Below, in pieces: positions 32,659 through 41,166 of a stretch of 64,000 nt of DNA (the stretch's first letter is position 1; each line of letters starts with the position of its first letter). A program made the translations under genes and the position numbers. The notes under the pieces are model-generated. The model was not told the origin of the DNA and did no database searches. It saw only the letters and a program-made list of their open reading frames with translations. The stretch covers positions 1 through 64,000 of the forward strand of contig SSFA01000031.1 of the NCBI GenBank assembly GCA_008015155.1, in the 5' to 3' direction. This stretch comes from Thiothrix sp. Lineage in GTDB: Bacteria; Pseudomonadota; Gammaproteobacteria; Thiotrichales; Thiotrichaceae.

Positions 32659-34009
32659 AAGGCTTCGCTAACTCGGTCAAAACTTTATCGTGAATGCCCC
32701 CAAAACCACCATTACTCATAATGAGTATATGGTCACCTGCTTGTGCAGCATGTGCTACTTTCGCAGCAAGCTGCTCAATATCTCGTTCCAGTTGAGCTTT
32801 AGAGCCTAAGTCCTCAAGGATCGAACCTAAATCCCAATTTAAACTTGCAGGCTGATATAACCAGATTTGATCAGCATCTACCAGTGCAGGAGCGATTTGG
32901 GCTTTATGAGTACCTAGGCGCATGGTGTTCGAACGCGGCTCTAGTAACGCAATAATGCGACCTTCACCGACTTTGGCTCTTAAGCCTGCCAAGGTTGTAG
33001 CAATCGCGGTGGGATGATGAGCAAAATCATCATAAACTGCTACACCTCGTATCTGCCCACGTAACTGCATGCGCCGCTTTACACCTTTGAAACTCGCTAA
33101 AGCCGCTATACCATGCTCAATGGGGACGCCCACATGTCGCGCAGCTGCCAAGGCAGCTAAGGCATTATGGACATTATGTGCACCTAACAACTCCCACTGC
33201 ACTAGCCCGACTTGTTGACCTTGATATAAAACCTGAAACTCACTGCCATCCGTTTTAACCAACTCAGCTTGCCAATCACCTTGAACAAAAGTCTCTGTGG
33301 GTGTCCAGCACCCCATCCCAAGGGTTGAAATTAGATTCGCATCGCTGCCATTGCTAATCACCAAACCATTGCTAGGCACCATCCTTAGTAAGTGATGAAA
33401 TTGCGTTTTAATCGCTTGGACATCAGGAAAAATATCAGCATGATCGTATTCAAGATTATTCAAAATCACGGTACGCGGATGATAGTGCACAAACTTAGAA
33501 CGCTTATCAAAAAAAGCCGTATCGTACTCGTCCGCCTCCACTACAAAAAACGGGGAATCGCCTAAACGCGCTGAAATACCAAAATTTTCCGGTACACCAC
33601 CAATTAAAAATCCAGGCTTTAAACCTGCATAGTCTAAGATCCAAGCCAATAAACTGGCAGTTGTCGTTTTACCATGCGTGCCAGCTACGGCTAAGACCCA
33701 ACGCTCGCGCAAGATATTTTCATATAGCCATTGTGGGCCAGAAATATAAGGTAAATTTTGATCCAAGGCCTGCTCAATAATTGGCATGCCGCGACGCATG
33801 AAATTGCCGACTACAATAGCATTTGAATCTGTTGGTAGATGTGTAGGATCGTAGCCGTCCATCAGTTTAATGCCCTCTGCTTCCAGCATAGTGCTCATCG
33901 GCGGGTAAACATTAGCATCTGAACCTGTTACTTCAATTCCTTGTGCGCGCGCTAATAAAGCAATACCCCCCATGAAGGTACCGCAGATACCTAAAATATG
34001 AATTTTCAT
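32651..34009 (-). CDS. mpl: Murein peptide ligase Mpl
   Basis: Reattaches recycled L-Ala-gamma-D-Glu-meso-DAP tripeptide to UDP-MurNAc in peptidoglycan recycling. The 452-residue Mur-ligase-family protein starts MKIHILGICGTFMGG, carries the ATP loop GTHGKTTT, the VEADEYDTAFFDKRSKFVHY region typical of Mpl rather than MurC, and YDDFAHHPTAI. It lies in an operon between a GGDEF-EAL gene and ubiX. The presence of murC elsewhere in the window (61575) rules out a misassigned MurC. Confidence 0.95.
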   Translation of the reverse strand: MKIHILGICGTFMGGIALLARAQGIEVTGSDANVYPPMSTMLEAEGIKLMDGYDPTHLPTDSNAIVVGNFMRRGMPIIEQALDQNLPYISGPQWLYENILRERWVLAVAGTHGKTTTASLLAWILDYAGLKPGFLIGGVPENFGISARLGDSPFFVVEADEYDTAFFDKRSKFVHYHPRTVILNNLEYDHADIFPDVQAIKTQFHHLLRMVPSNGLVISNGSDANLISTLGMGCWTPTETFVQGDWQAELVKTDGSEFQVLYQGQQVGLVQWELLGAHNVHNALAALAAARHVGVPIEHGIAALASFKGVKRRMQLRGQIRGVAVYDDFAHHPTAIATTLAGLRAKVGEGRIIALLEPRSNTMRLGTHKAQIAPALVDADQIWLYQPASLNWDLGSILEDLGSKAQLERDIEQLAAKVAHAAQAGDHILIMSNGGFGGIHDKVLTELAKPYA

Positions 34010-34022
34010 TTAGCCCTTATCC

Positions 34023-35876
34023 TTAAGTCTTATCAGTTGCTGCGGGTACAGCCGGTTGCAGATGAGTCGCAATGACATCCGGCAAAGGAATAGGGCGCGA
34101 AATCCCATAGCCTTGACCAAATTCAATGCCAATATCGCGTAGGATACGGATAATCTGCTCATTCTCAACATATTCAGCGATCGTTTTCACCGACATTAGC
34201 TGCCCCACTTGATGCACTGACTGCACCATAGCACGCCCTACATCGTCGGTAGCAATATCCTTTACAAAGCTGCCATCAATTTTTAAATAGTTCACTGGTA
34301 ATTGCTTAAGGTAAGCAAAAGAGCTGACACCTGTCCCAAAATCATCCAAAGAAAAGCTACAACCTAATAATTTGAGGGTATCTATAAACTTATGCGCTAG
34401 CGCCAGATTACTGATCGCAACCCGCTCAGTAATCTCAAAACACAACATGCTAGGGGGTACTGATGCCCATTTAATCATGTCTAAGACATATTTGAGGAAG
34501 CTTGGATCATCTAAACTCTGCCCGGATAAGTTGATCGCAAAAATGGGTAAAGGATCGCATTTAGCGATCCGTCTGATATGGGTTAATAGCTCTTTGACGA
34601 CCCATCGATCTAACTTGGGCATCATCGAGTAATATTCTGCCACCGGAATAAACTCATCCGGCGAGATGGCTTTACCTTCTGCATCAAAAAGCCGTAACAA
34701 AATTTCATAATGATGAAAAGGTTTTAGGAAAGCTCTAGGCTCAAGCGGTTGAATAGGTTGCGCATAGAGCCGGAACTCACCACTTTCGAAGGCCTTGCGT
34801 AGCCTTCCAATCCACACCAGTTGCCCACGATGTTTATTAATTTCTACATCATCAGGACGATAGAGATGTAAACGATTCCCACCCTTAGCCTTCGCAACTC
34901 GGCAGGCTGCATCTGCTAGAGAAAAAACGCGGTTGGGTGTACCCGATTGTTTATGAATAGGCACAAACCCGACACTAGCAGTGATTTTGTGTGGTTGCCC
35001 GTCCCAGACAAAATTATAACGCATTACTGCATTTCGCAGGCTTTCTGCTTTACGGAGTGCTTCTACAGGTTCAGCCTCACGAAACAAAATTCCAAATTCA
35101 TCGCCACCAATACGCGCTAGGACATCACGACGCTTATCAATGGAGTTTTTGAGTAAATCAGAGATACGCTCAATAAAAGCGTCACCAGCATTATGTCCTA
35201 AGGTATCATTGACTAGTTTAAATTGATCTAAGGCCACATGGCAAAAGGAGTGTTTCACCCCTTGTTGTCGCGCCTCATCTAAAGCAACTTTGAGTTTGAT
35301 TTCAAAGCTCTTACGATTCAGAAGTTTAGTTTGCAGGTCATTCATTTGCACATAGTTTAGATGTGCTTGTAAAGCCTTGAACTCTGATTGATCTTTTAGG
35401 AGTAGTAATATGTGATCATCCTCTTCTCCCGTTAAGGAGAATGGTTTGACCAAATACGTAATCTCCACATCCTGTAGGCCACGGCAGTTAAATAGACAAT
35501 CTCGAAAGATTTGCTGCCGGATCATATGATTACGCTCCATCCAAGGGATCGGCGAATGCTTAACAGGGTCTAATAAATGAAAAACCTCAGAATGGTATTT
35601 GCCACGTGTACTACGTGCGCGCTGGCGTAAGAGCTTTTCAGCTGCAGGATTAATTAAAATGATAAAGCCATGCTTGTTAGCAAGCACAGCAGCTTCTTCT
35701 ACATCCATCAAGGCTGCAATCAAGATATTTTCTTGATCCACATGGACTCGCCGTGGGCCTCCCCGCTGACGTAGGAAGAATAGGATTCCTGCACCAATAG
35801 AGCCTAACAGTGAGACAGCGATTGCTAGATACCAAAGAGACTGAGTCCACATGGATGGAACCCCAGTGTCAATCAC
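34023..35876 (-). CDS. GGDEF-EAL cyclic-di-GMP enzyme with a transmembrane helix
   Basis: A 617-residue membrane-anchored signalling protein: one N-terminal transmembrane helix (about 13-35), a PAS-like sensor region (about 50-165), GGDEF (GGDEF intact at 257-261; about 175-340) and EAL (about 360-610). EAL metal and catalytic residues appear intact: E391 in the EILLRL variant, NLSGQ, FEITER, DDFGTG and KIDGSFVKD. Both synthesis and hydrolysis of c-di-GMP are possible. The GTG at 35876 is the longest start; an ATG at 35852 directly before the helix is an equally plausible start. Confidence 0.93.
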   Translation of the reverse strand: MIDTGVPSMWTQSLWYLAIAVSLLGSIGAGILFFLRQRGGPRRVHVDQENILIAALMDVEEAAVLANKHGFIILINPAAEKLLRQRARSTRGKYHSEVFHLLDPVKHSPIPWMERNHMIRQQIFRDCLFNCRGLQDVEITYLVKPFSLTGEEDDHILLLLKDQSEFKALQAHLNYVQMNDLQTKLLNRKSFEIKLKVALDEARQQGVKHSFCHVALDQFKLVNDTLGHNAGDAFIERISDLLKNSIDKRRDVLARIGGDEFGILFREAEPVEALRKAESLRNAVMRYNFVWDGQPHKITASVGFVPIHKQSGTPNRVFSLADAACRVAKAKGGNRLHLYRPDDVEINKHRGQLVWIGRLRKAFESGEFRLYAQPIQPLEPRAFLKPFHHYEILLRLFDAEGKAISPDEFIPVAEYYSMMPKLDRWVVKELLTHIRRIAKCDPLPIFAINLSGQSLDDPSFLKYVLDMIKWASVPPSMLCFEITERVAISNLALAHKFIDTLKLLGCSFSLDDFGTGVSSFAYLKQLPVNYLKIDGSFVKDIATDDVGRAMVQSVHQVGQLMSVKTIAEYVENEQIIRILRDIGIEFGQGYGISRPIPLPDVIATHLQPAVPAATDKT

Positions 35877-36012
35877 TTATTCATACCCCAACTGATATAA
35901 ATTATTTTTCTGATGGAGCTATCATAAAGAGTCCGACTATAGACTGTATAGACTGACCGGATAGGCGTTGTATTCTTCGGGGTTAGCGTGAACTCTATTA
36001 AATTCACCCATA

Positions 36013-36051
36013 AAAAAAGCACTATACTTAGGCAGTTAATAGTGCTTTTTT
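36013..36051 (-). terminator. Terminator of the rpsP-rplS operon
   Basis: AAAAAAGCACTA (36013-36024) pairs with TAGTGCTTTTTT (36040-36051), giving a U-tract on the minus strand 26 bases after rplS. Confidence 0.85.
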
Positions 36052-36076
36052 GGACTTTAAGTTAAAGCTTAATAAC

Positions 36077-36421
36077 TTAAACTTTTTCTTTAATTCGTGC
36101 TGCTTTACCAGTCAAACCACGTAGGTAATACAACTTCGCACGACGTACATCACCACGACGTTTCAATTCAATACTAGCAATACTATTGCTATAGGTCTGG
36201 AATACGCGCTCGACGCCTTCACCATAGGACATTTTGCGTACAGTGAACGCAGAGTGTAAACCGCGGTTACGTTTAGCAATTACCACACCTTCATAGGCTT
36301 GGAGACGCTCTTTATCACCTTCTTTTACACGAACTTGTACTACTACTGTGTCACCTGGAGCAAAATTAGGAATTTCCTTATTCATTTGCTCTTGTTCTAA
36401 CTGGCGAATAATCGTATTCAT
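36077..36421 (-). CDS. rplS: 50S ribosomal protein L19
   Basis: A structural component at the 30S-50S interface. The 114-residue protein is standard length: NFAPGDTVVVQVRVKEGDKERLQ, the YEGVVIAKRNRG loop and KLYYLRGLTGKAARIKEKV near the end. The start overlaps the trmD stop by 4 bases. It is the last gene of the rpsP-rimM-trmD-rplS operon, the conserved order in gammaproteobacteria. Confidence 0.98.
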   Translation of the reverse strand: MNTIIRQLEQEQMNKEIPNFAPGDTVVVQVRVKEGDKERLQAYEGVVIAKRNRGLHSAFTVRKMSYGEGVERVFQTYSNSIASIELKRRGDVRRAKLYYLRGLTGKAARIKEKV

Positions 36422-37170
36422 GAGATAACCTCTGGAGAAACCTTGTATTCCTGTCTAAATTCATTCAGCAGTGCTTGTTCTGCTGCACTTAAATCTTTCT
36501 TTGCTAGCAAATCAGGACGCTTTAACCAAGTAGCCCCTAACATCTGCTTTTTGCGCCAGCGAGCAATTGCGGCGTGATTACCACTTTTAAGAACAGTGGG
36601 AACCTCTAAACCCTCAATTGACTCGGGGCGAGTATAATGTGGACAATCTAACAAGCCTTCTGCGAATGAATCTTGCTCAGCAGAGTCTTCATGCCCCAAT
36701 ACCCCCGGAAGTAAACGAGTAATGGCATCAATTAGCACCATTGCACCGAGTTCACCACCGCTGAGTATATAGTCACCGATAGAGCATTCTTCATCTACTT
36801 CTAGCTGAATAATGCGCTCATCGATGCCCTCATAACGTCCACAGAGTAAAATTAACCCAGGTTCTTGCGCAAAAGCTCGCACTTTCTCCTGTGTCAAAGG
36901 CCTACCTTGTGGGCTTAAATAAACTAGTCGACCTGAATGTCGCTGCTGTACATCGCGAATCGCGCGCAATAAACAGTCAGACTTCATTACCATACCTGGG
37001 CCACCACCATAGGGGCGATCATCCACGGTACGATGCACATCCAAAGTATAATCACGCGGATTGTAGCAACTGACTTTCACCGCCTGTTGCTCGATAGCAC
37101 GTCGTACAATACCGTGTTGAGTTACAGACTGCACTAACTCTGGAAACAGGGTTAGTACTGCAAACTGCAT
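36418..37170 (-). CDS. trmD: tRNA (guanine-N1)-methyltransferase TrmD
   Basis: Methylates G37 of tRNAs with S-adenosylmethionine to prevent frameshifting. The 250-residue SPOUT-fold protein has the knot motifs LSPQGRPLTQEKV and CGRYEGIDERII, plus EECSIGDYILSGGELGAM. The N-terminal YRPYGGGPGMVMK-like stretch is also present. It lies 7 bases after rimM and overlaps rplS. Confidence 0.98.
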   Translation of the reverse strand: MQFAVLTLFPELVQSVTQHGIVRRAIEQQAVKVSCYNPRDYTLDVHRTVDDRPYGGGPGMVMKSDCLLRAIRDVQQRHSGRLVYLSPQGRPLTQEKVRAFAQEPGLILLCGRYEGIDERIIQLEVDEECSIGDYILSGGELGAMVLIDAITRLLPGVLGHEDSAEQDSFAEGLLDCPHYTRPESIEGLEVPTVLKSGNHAAIARWRKKQMLGATWLKRPDLLAKKDLSAAEQALLNEFRQEYKVSPEVIS

Positions 37171-37177
37171 TTCAAGC

Positions 37178-37693
37178 TCAAAACACTGGATCCCAATCGA
37201 CTTCGATTAACTTAGCTGCTAAATCAACACGCTTGATGACCGAATTCATCAACCAAGGCAACCAATGCTCACCTGTCTCATATTTAACCACTAAGACATC
37301 ATTAGCACCTGTTTCAAATAAGTGATCGACCTTACCTAAAACTTTGCCTTCCACAGTGACTACGGTTAGGCCTTCGAGATCTGACCAATAATATTCGTCA
37401 GTCTCTAAAGCAGGTAATTGACTACGCCTGACTGCGATTTCAGTACCTGTCAGTTTTACTGCCAAATCACGGTCTAAGATGTGCTCAAATTTAGCAACTA
37501 AACCTTTCGCTTGCTGTTGATAATCAAGCAGCTTAACAACGTTCCACTCTTGGTTGACCTTCAAGTACAAAGGCTGATAGGTAAAAATATCCGCCATATT
37601 TTCAGTATAAGAGTGAACTTTAACCCAACCTTTAATGCCAAATGCACCGGAAACTTTTCCAAGCACAATCATTGCTTCAGGTTGGGTCGACAT
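37178..37693 (-). CDS. rimM: Ribosome maturation factor RimM
   Basis: Helps assemble the 30S head domain by binding S19. The 171-residue protein has the N-terminal RimM barrel (LGKVSGAFGIKGWVKVHSYTE) and the C-terminal PRC-barrel (EYYWSDLEGLTVV, NDVLVV, LPWLMNSVIKRVD). It lies 11 bases after rpsP in the canonical operon. Confidence 0.97.
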   Translation of the reverse strand: MSTQPEAMIVLGKVSGAFGIKGWVKVHSYTENMADIFTYQPLYLKVNQEWNVVKLLDYQQQAKGLVAKFEHILDRDLAVKLTGTEIAVRRSQLPALETDEYYWSDLEGLTVVTVEGKVLGKVDHLFETGANDVLVVKYETGEHWLPWLMNSVIKRVDLAAKLIEVDWDPVF

Positions 37694-37704
37694 TGCAAAC
37701 CTAT

Positions 37705-37956
37705 TTAAGCGGCTGCTTTCGCAGACTCGCTCAATAACTTCGCAACGCGATCGCTCGGCTGTGCACCTTTAGAAATCCAATATTGCACGCGCTCTTGCTC
37801 AAGATGTAAACGGATTTCTTGACCACGAGCCACTGGATTAAAGAAACCAACACGCTCAATATAGCCGCTGTCACGAGGCTTACGTTTATCAGTTACCACG
37901 ATGCTATAGAATGGATTCTTTTTAGAACCACCACGAGCCAGACGAATATTGACCAT
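37705..37956 (-). CDS. rpsP: 30S ribosomal protein S16
   Basis: A primary 30S assembly protein. The 83-residue product matches the family: MVNIRLARGGSKKNPFYSIVV, then DSGYIERVGFFNPV and a C-terminal GAQPSDRVAKLL. It is the first gene of its operon, with a promoter at 38021-38048 and an 18-base palindrome in its leader. Confidence 0.98.
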   Translation of the reverse strand: MVNIRLARGGSKKNPFYSIVVTDKRKPRDSGYIERVGFFNPVARGQEIRLHLEQERVQYWISKGAQPSDRVAKLLSESAKAAA

Positions 37957-37989
37957 AAATCAAAAACCTTAGTTAAATTCAAATAACGA

Positions 37990-38007
37990 TTGGCAGAGCT
38001 CTGCCAA
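37990..38007. repeat. 18-base perfect palindrome in the rpsP leader
   Basis: TTGGCAGAG is followed directly by its complement CTCTGCCAA. It falls just downstream of the predicted rpsP start point and 33 bases before the ATG. It could be a 5' mRNA hairpin or a protein-binding dyad. Confidence 0.6.
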
Positions 38008-38020
38008 AAGTAAACGCGCA

Positions 38021-38048
38021 ATTGTACGGTTTTTTTAAGAAATGTGAA
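38021..38048 (-). promoter_or_regulatory. Sigma-70 promoter of the rpsP operon
   Basis: On the minus strand there is TTCACA (38048-38043), a 16-base AT-rich spacer and TACAAT (38026-38021). It lies about 65 bases before rpsP. Confidence 0.65.
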
Positions 38049-38112
38049 GAGGGTATTGACAAATAAACCGTGTTCTAAGCCCCAATTGCATGAGGCTTAG
38101 TAGAAACCTGCT

Positions 38113-39030
38113 CTAATATTGAATGGAAGCTAGTTGTGGCTGACGTGAACCGGGGAAGTAACGATAGTGACCCGTAATTGGCATTTTGAAGAGTACATCT
38201 TCTAGCTTCTCGCCTTGGCCAATATTATGCACAATCATAAAGCGGCGTGGATCAGCAGGTGAGCGTTGATCCACTACTATGCCAATGTGCTCTTGATCCC
38301 CACCTAAGCTCCACGTCACTAAGTCTCCAGGACGATAATCGGTAGGATTACCCGTAACCGGTAGACGCTGACCATGACGAGTAAAGAATACTTTCAGATT
38401 ATGTACACGCCGATGATCAATATTAGTATCTGGGCCTTGCAAACCCCACTTTGGTAAGTTGGGGTAAGAATAGAAAGCTCGCGAAATATCTTCGTGTACT
38501 AAGCGTTGTAAATCGACACCTAAGCGACGATAAGAGCGAATCACCGTGTCTGTACACACCCCAATATTAGAAGGCACATCGCCGTTTGGATAGCCAATGG
38601 GAATATAGGCACCGTTATAGCTAACATGATAACGCAAACGATCTACAGCTGCTTGAGCTAGCCGCTCTGAGTAATCAGTATTAACTCGTTGCGAGCGTTG
38701 CGCTTGCCAAGCCATTTGGGCTCGCTGCCTATTTTCATTAGCCCGTTGGGCCATTTCCCACTGTTGGTGATACCAACGTTGTTTTTGCTCAAACTCTAGC
38801 TGATGCTGATCTTTGCCACGACGTGCGGATGTTTGGCTATTTCTTTGAATAATTCTAACCGAGGTTTTCGACTCGTTATTTGCTAACTGTTGTGGTGTTG
38901 AGGGTTCTACTTGATTCTCTACTGTATTCGTAGAGCAACCGGCTAAACTGGTTAATGCTAAAAGAGCACTACCATAAGCCACCACACTGATCTTTCTTTT
39001 TAAAGCTTTATCAACAAGAGAGCTCGCCAT
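38113..39030 (-). CDS. DUF1287 family lipoprotein (papain-like fold)
   Basis: A 305-residue predicted lipoprotein: lipobox LAGC (Cys32), then a charged Gln/Arg-rich linker (about 60-115). The C-terminal DUF1287 domain (about 120-295) includes YNGAYIPIGYPNGDVPSNIGVCTD with the candidate nucleophile Cys159, LVHEDI, and a His in GGDQEHIGIVVD. DUF1287 proteins belong to the NlpC/P60-like superfamily, so a peptidoglycan-related hydrolase role is likely but not proven. The ATG at 39030 is preferred to an upstream TTG frame. It is the most downstream member of the minus-strand envelope cluster. Confidence 0.85.
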   Translation of the reverse strand: MASSLVDKALKRKISVVAYGSALLALTSLAGCSTNTVENQVEPSTPQQLANNESKTSVRIIQRNSQTSARRGKDQHQLEFEQKQRWYHQQWEMAQRANENRQRAQMAWQAQRSQRVNTDYSERLAQAAVDRLRYHVSYNGAYIPIGYPNGDVPSNIGVCTDTVIRSYRRLGVDLQRLVHEDISRAFYSYPNLPKWGLQGPDTNIDHRRVHNLKVFFTRHGQRLPVTGNPTDYRPGDLVTWSLGGDQEHIGIVVDQRSPADPRRFMIVHNIGQGEKLEDVLFKMPITGHYRYFPGSRQPQLASIQY

Positions 39031-39212
39031 AACTCCACCCAAAGGAATAAATAATCTAGAAGGAACGCACTTCCCCAACCCGTGCGCACGTAGTTTTATA
39101 ATAAATACCTAGGAAATACTAGCTTCAGATACATTAAGTTTTTAATGTATGGGGTTAAACAAAATAAAAATTCGACAATTCAGTTCCTTAGCAAAGCACC
39201 GCTGTATAGGCT

Positions 39213-39242
39213 GTTATGGTTGAGCCTAAGCTCAACCATAAC
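39213..39242 (-). terminator. Strong hairpin after the Pro-rich lipoprotein gene
   Basis: A perfect 13-base-pair stem (GTTATGGTTGAGC at 39213-39225, complement at 39230-39242) with a 4-base loop lies 10 bases beyond the stop. No T-run follows on the minus strand. Confidence 0.6.
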
Positions 39243-39251
39243 AACGACTTC

Positions 39252-39560
39252 TTAATACTGATACTGCTGCATAGCGCGACGGTCAATCGGTACTGCACCA
39301 CGGTAATTGCCTTTGGCTTTAACAGGTGGCACTTTAACTGGCGGACGTTGGACTGGACGTGGGCGCTGTACAGGTCGTGCTGGTTGTACGATTGGAGCTG
39401 GCTCTTCTATGACAGGCATAGGCTCTGGCACAACTGGAGTTTCTACAACCGGTTCTGGCACAGTTTCAACTGGCGGTGCTGCTTGTTGCTGGCTACAGCC
39501 GCTTGCAGCTAAACCTGCAATCAAAATAGCCATCGCTATATGCCGATTCTTAATTTTCAT
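39252..39560 (-). CDS. Pro-rich lipoprotein of the KAKGNY family, member 1
   Basis: A 102-residue predicted lipoprotein: MKIKNRHIAM signal, lipobox AASGC (Cys22), then a Pro/Val/Glu-rich extended region with PVQRPRP repeats (about 60-75). The C-terminal motif VKAKGNYRGAVPIDRRAMQQY is shared with three other lipoproteins up to 43.2 kb. Unlike those it has no CSKC motif and no His-rich repeats. Function unknown; the Pro-rich stretch suggests a spacer that spans the periplasm. Confidence 0.8.
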   Translation of the reverse strand: MKIKNRHIAMAILIAGLAASGCSQQQAAPPVETVPEPVVETPVVPEPMPVIEEPAPIVQPARPVQRPRPVQRPPVKVPPVKAKGNYRGAVPIDRRAMQQYQY

Positions 39561-39720
39561 TATTGTTTGCCTCTATTTTAAACTTATTGTTATTAAAAGT
39601 ACTTAGGGTATCATCAAGCCCATTGCAGACAGCATTACTATGCTCAGACCTGCCCTAATGACAGCTTAACCAATAAAGTTTATAGGCAGTTGTTAAATGA
39701 CTACTAGATAAACGGCAAGC

Positions 39721-39750
39721 GTACCCATTCAACTTAAATAGAATGGGTAC
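39721..39750 (-). terminator. Hairpin after the His-rich lipoprotein gene
   Basis: GTACCCATTC (39721-39730) pairs exactly with GAATGGGTAC (39741-39750), leaving a 10-base AT-rich loop. It lies 40 bases after the stop and has no T-run. Confidence 0.5.
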
Positions 39751-39789
39751 TCTAAAGCGATTACACCTAAAGGTTTATACTAAAACCTA

Positions 39790-40398
39790 TTATTGGCGAT
39801 ATTGCTGCATTGTGCCTTGGTCGATTTGAATAGGGCCTTTGAAGTTACCCTTCGCTTTAACCGCTGGCACAACGATTTGTTGATGTTGCTGTGGACGCAT
39901 TCCACCACGGCAGCTGTAATGATGCGTGTGATTAGGATTAGTATATGGATGTGTGTGGGTTATAGAATTGGTGCAACCTGGAATCGCTGGGTGGGTATGC
40001 GCCCACTTGCCACCTGTTGGTGGTAATGATTGTCTGATTGGGCCTCTGCCACCTCTATTGGGCTTACCACCCTTACAACTATATTTATGGGTATGACGTG
40101 GATTAGTAAACGGATGACTATGAGTCACTGAGTTCGTACAGCCAGGAATCGCTGGATGTGAATGACGACCACCCATACGACCACCGCCACCACCTTTGCT
40201 TGGTCTCTGAATACCACCACCAGAGGCGCGACGTGGAGGACATTTGCTGCAATCAGTGATGGTGATAACTTTACCTGGTGCAGGTGCGGGGGCAGGAGCA
40301 GCTTGAGCAACCTGCTGTGCGCTCATCTGACTGCAGCCAGAAGTTATTAGTCCTGCCAAAAAAATGGCAGCCAGTGAAAGTTGGGTTTTCATCTTCAT
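39790..40398 (-). CDS. His/Cys-repeat lipoprotein of the KAKGNY family, member 2
   Basis: A 202-residue predicted lipoprotein: lipobox ITSGC (Cys22), a CSKC pair (Cys50, Cys53) and a Gly/Arg-rich linker. It has two 33-residue repeats at 79-111 and 134-166. Each repeat reads H-x-H-PAIPGCT-x-S-x-x-H-x-H-P-x-TN-x-x-H-x-H-x-YSC-x-GG, with six or seven His and two Cys. The protein ends with VKAKGNFKGPIQID and a Met/Gln/Tyr tail. The His-Cys arrangement suggests metal binding (inference). I recognise no family. Its leader resembles those of the genes at 40689 and 42612. Confidence 0.85.
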   Translation of the reverse strand: MKMKTQLSLAAIFLAGLITSGCSQMSAQQVAQAAPAPAPAPGKVITITDCSKCPPRRASGGGIQRPSKGGGGGRMGGRHSHPAIPGCTNSVTHSHPFTNPRHTHKYSCKGGKPNRGGRGPIRQSLPPTGGKWAHTHPAIPGCTNSITHTHPYTNPNHTHHYSCRGGMRPQQHQQIVVPAVKAKGNFKGPIQIDQGTMQQYRQ

Positions 40399-40601
40399 AA
40401 TAGTGGTCTCTTTCGTTGTTTAAGGGAACGCACTTTCGAGTATAGTCAAAGTTTTTAAAATTGATGGCTACCAGACTTAGTTTTGAGTTTTTTTTACGAC
40501 ATTTTTCATAGTTTTCTGTGCTAGACACTGAAGTGCCTAAGATATACTCAAGAAGCCGACAAGTCCTTATCACAGCTAGCTTCTATTCTCCAATCCATAC
40601 A

Positions 40602-40638
40602 AATAAAAAGCCCCTTACTTTCTGCAAAGTAAAGGGCT
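40602..40638 (-). terminator. Terminator of the Pro/CSKC lipoprotein gene
   Basis: A 13-base stem (40609-40621 with 40626-40638, one mismatch) is followed on the minus strand by TTTTTATTT. It lies about 50 bases after the stop. Confidence 0.85.
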
Positions 40639-40688
40639 CATACAGTTTTGTTGTGATTTAGCTACAAGAGCTTATTTCACAGCCGTTA

Positions 40689-41051
40689 TTACTGTTGGTA
40701 TTGCTTCATCACGCCTTGGTCGATTTGGATCTTACCACGATAGTTACCTTTAGCTTTCACTGGTGGTACTTTCACTGGTGGCACTACAACAACTGGAGGA
40801 CGTGGTTGTGGACGCACTACAACTGGAGGACGTGGTTGTGGACGTGGACGCACAACTGGACGTGGCTTCACAACTGGACGTGGCTTCACAACCGGTGCTG
40901 GACCACATTTGCTGCAATCTAATACAACTTTATCAGGAGCTGGTGCAGGTGGTGGTTCTACTACTTGCTGAGCACTCATTTGGCTACAGCCAGATGCTAA
41001 TAAACCAGCCATAATGACTGCTGCGAGAGAGAGTTGAGCTTTCATCTTCAT
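40689..41051 (-). CDS. Pro/Arg-rich CSKC lipoprotein of the KAKGNY family, member 3
   Basis: A 120-residue predicted lipoprotein: MKMKAQLSLA signal, lipobox LASGC (Cys22), CSKC (Cys46, Cys49), then tandem VVKPRP and PQPRPPVVV units (about 54-92). It ends with VKAKGNYRGKIQIDQGVMKQY. The His-rich repeats of members 2 and 4 are replaced here by the Pro/Arg region. A TATACT -10 (minus strand, 41103-41098) and leader resemble those of member 2. Function unknown. Confidence 0.82.
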   Translation of the reverse strand: MKMKAQLSLAAVIMAGLLASGCSQMSAQQVVEPPPAPAPDKVVLDCSKCGPAPVVKPRPVVKPRPVVRPRPQPRPPVVVRPQPRPPVVVVPPVKVPPVKAKGNYRGKIQIDQGVMKQYQQ

Positions 41052-41166
41052 AGTCTTCGGTCTCTATATAACGTTAATTAGGGAACAAGGTTCTACAAGT
41101 ATATTCAAAATTGTTGGTAAGATAAAACAATTCCCCTGACTTTTTTACAACATCCAGCTCGACTGC

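Noticed and set aside
39216..39606. Plus-strand Gly/Thr- and Trp-rich frames opposite the Pro-rich lipoprotein
   Set aside because: They mirror the Pro/Val/Arg codon repeats of the real gene, which has a lipobox and paralogues. Similar frames opposite 40689 and 42612 were rejected for the same reason.
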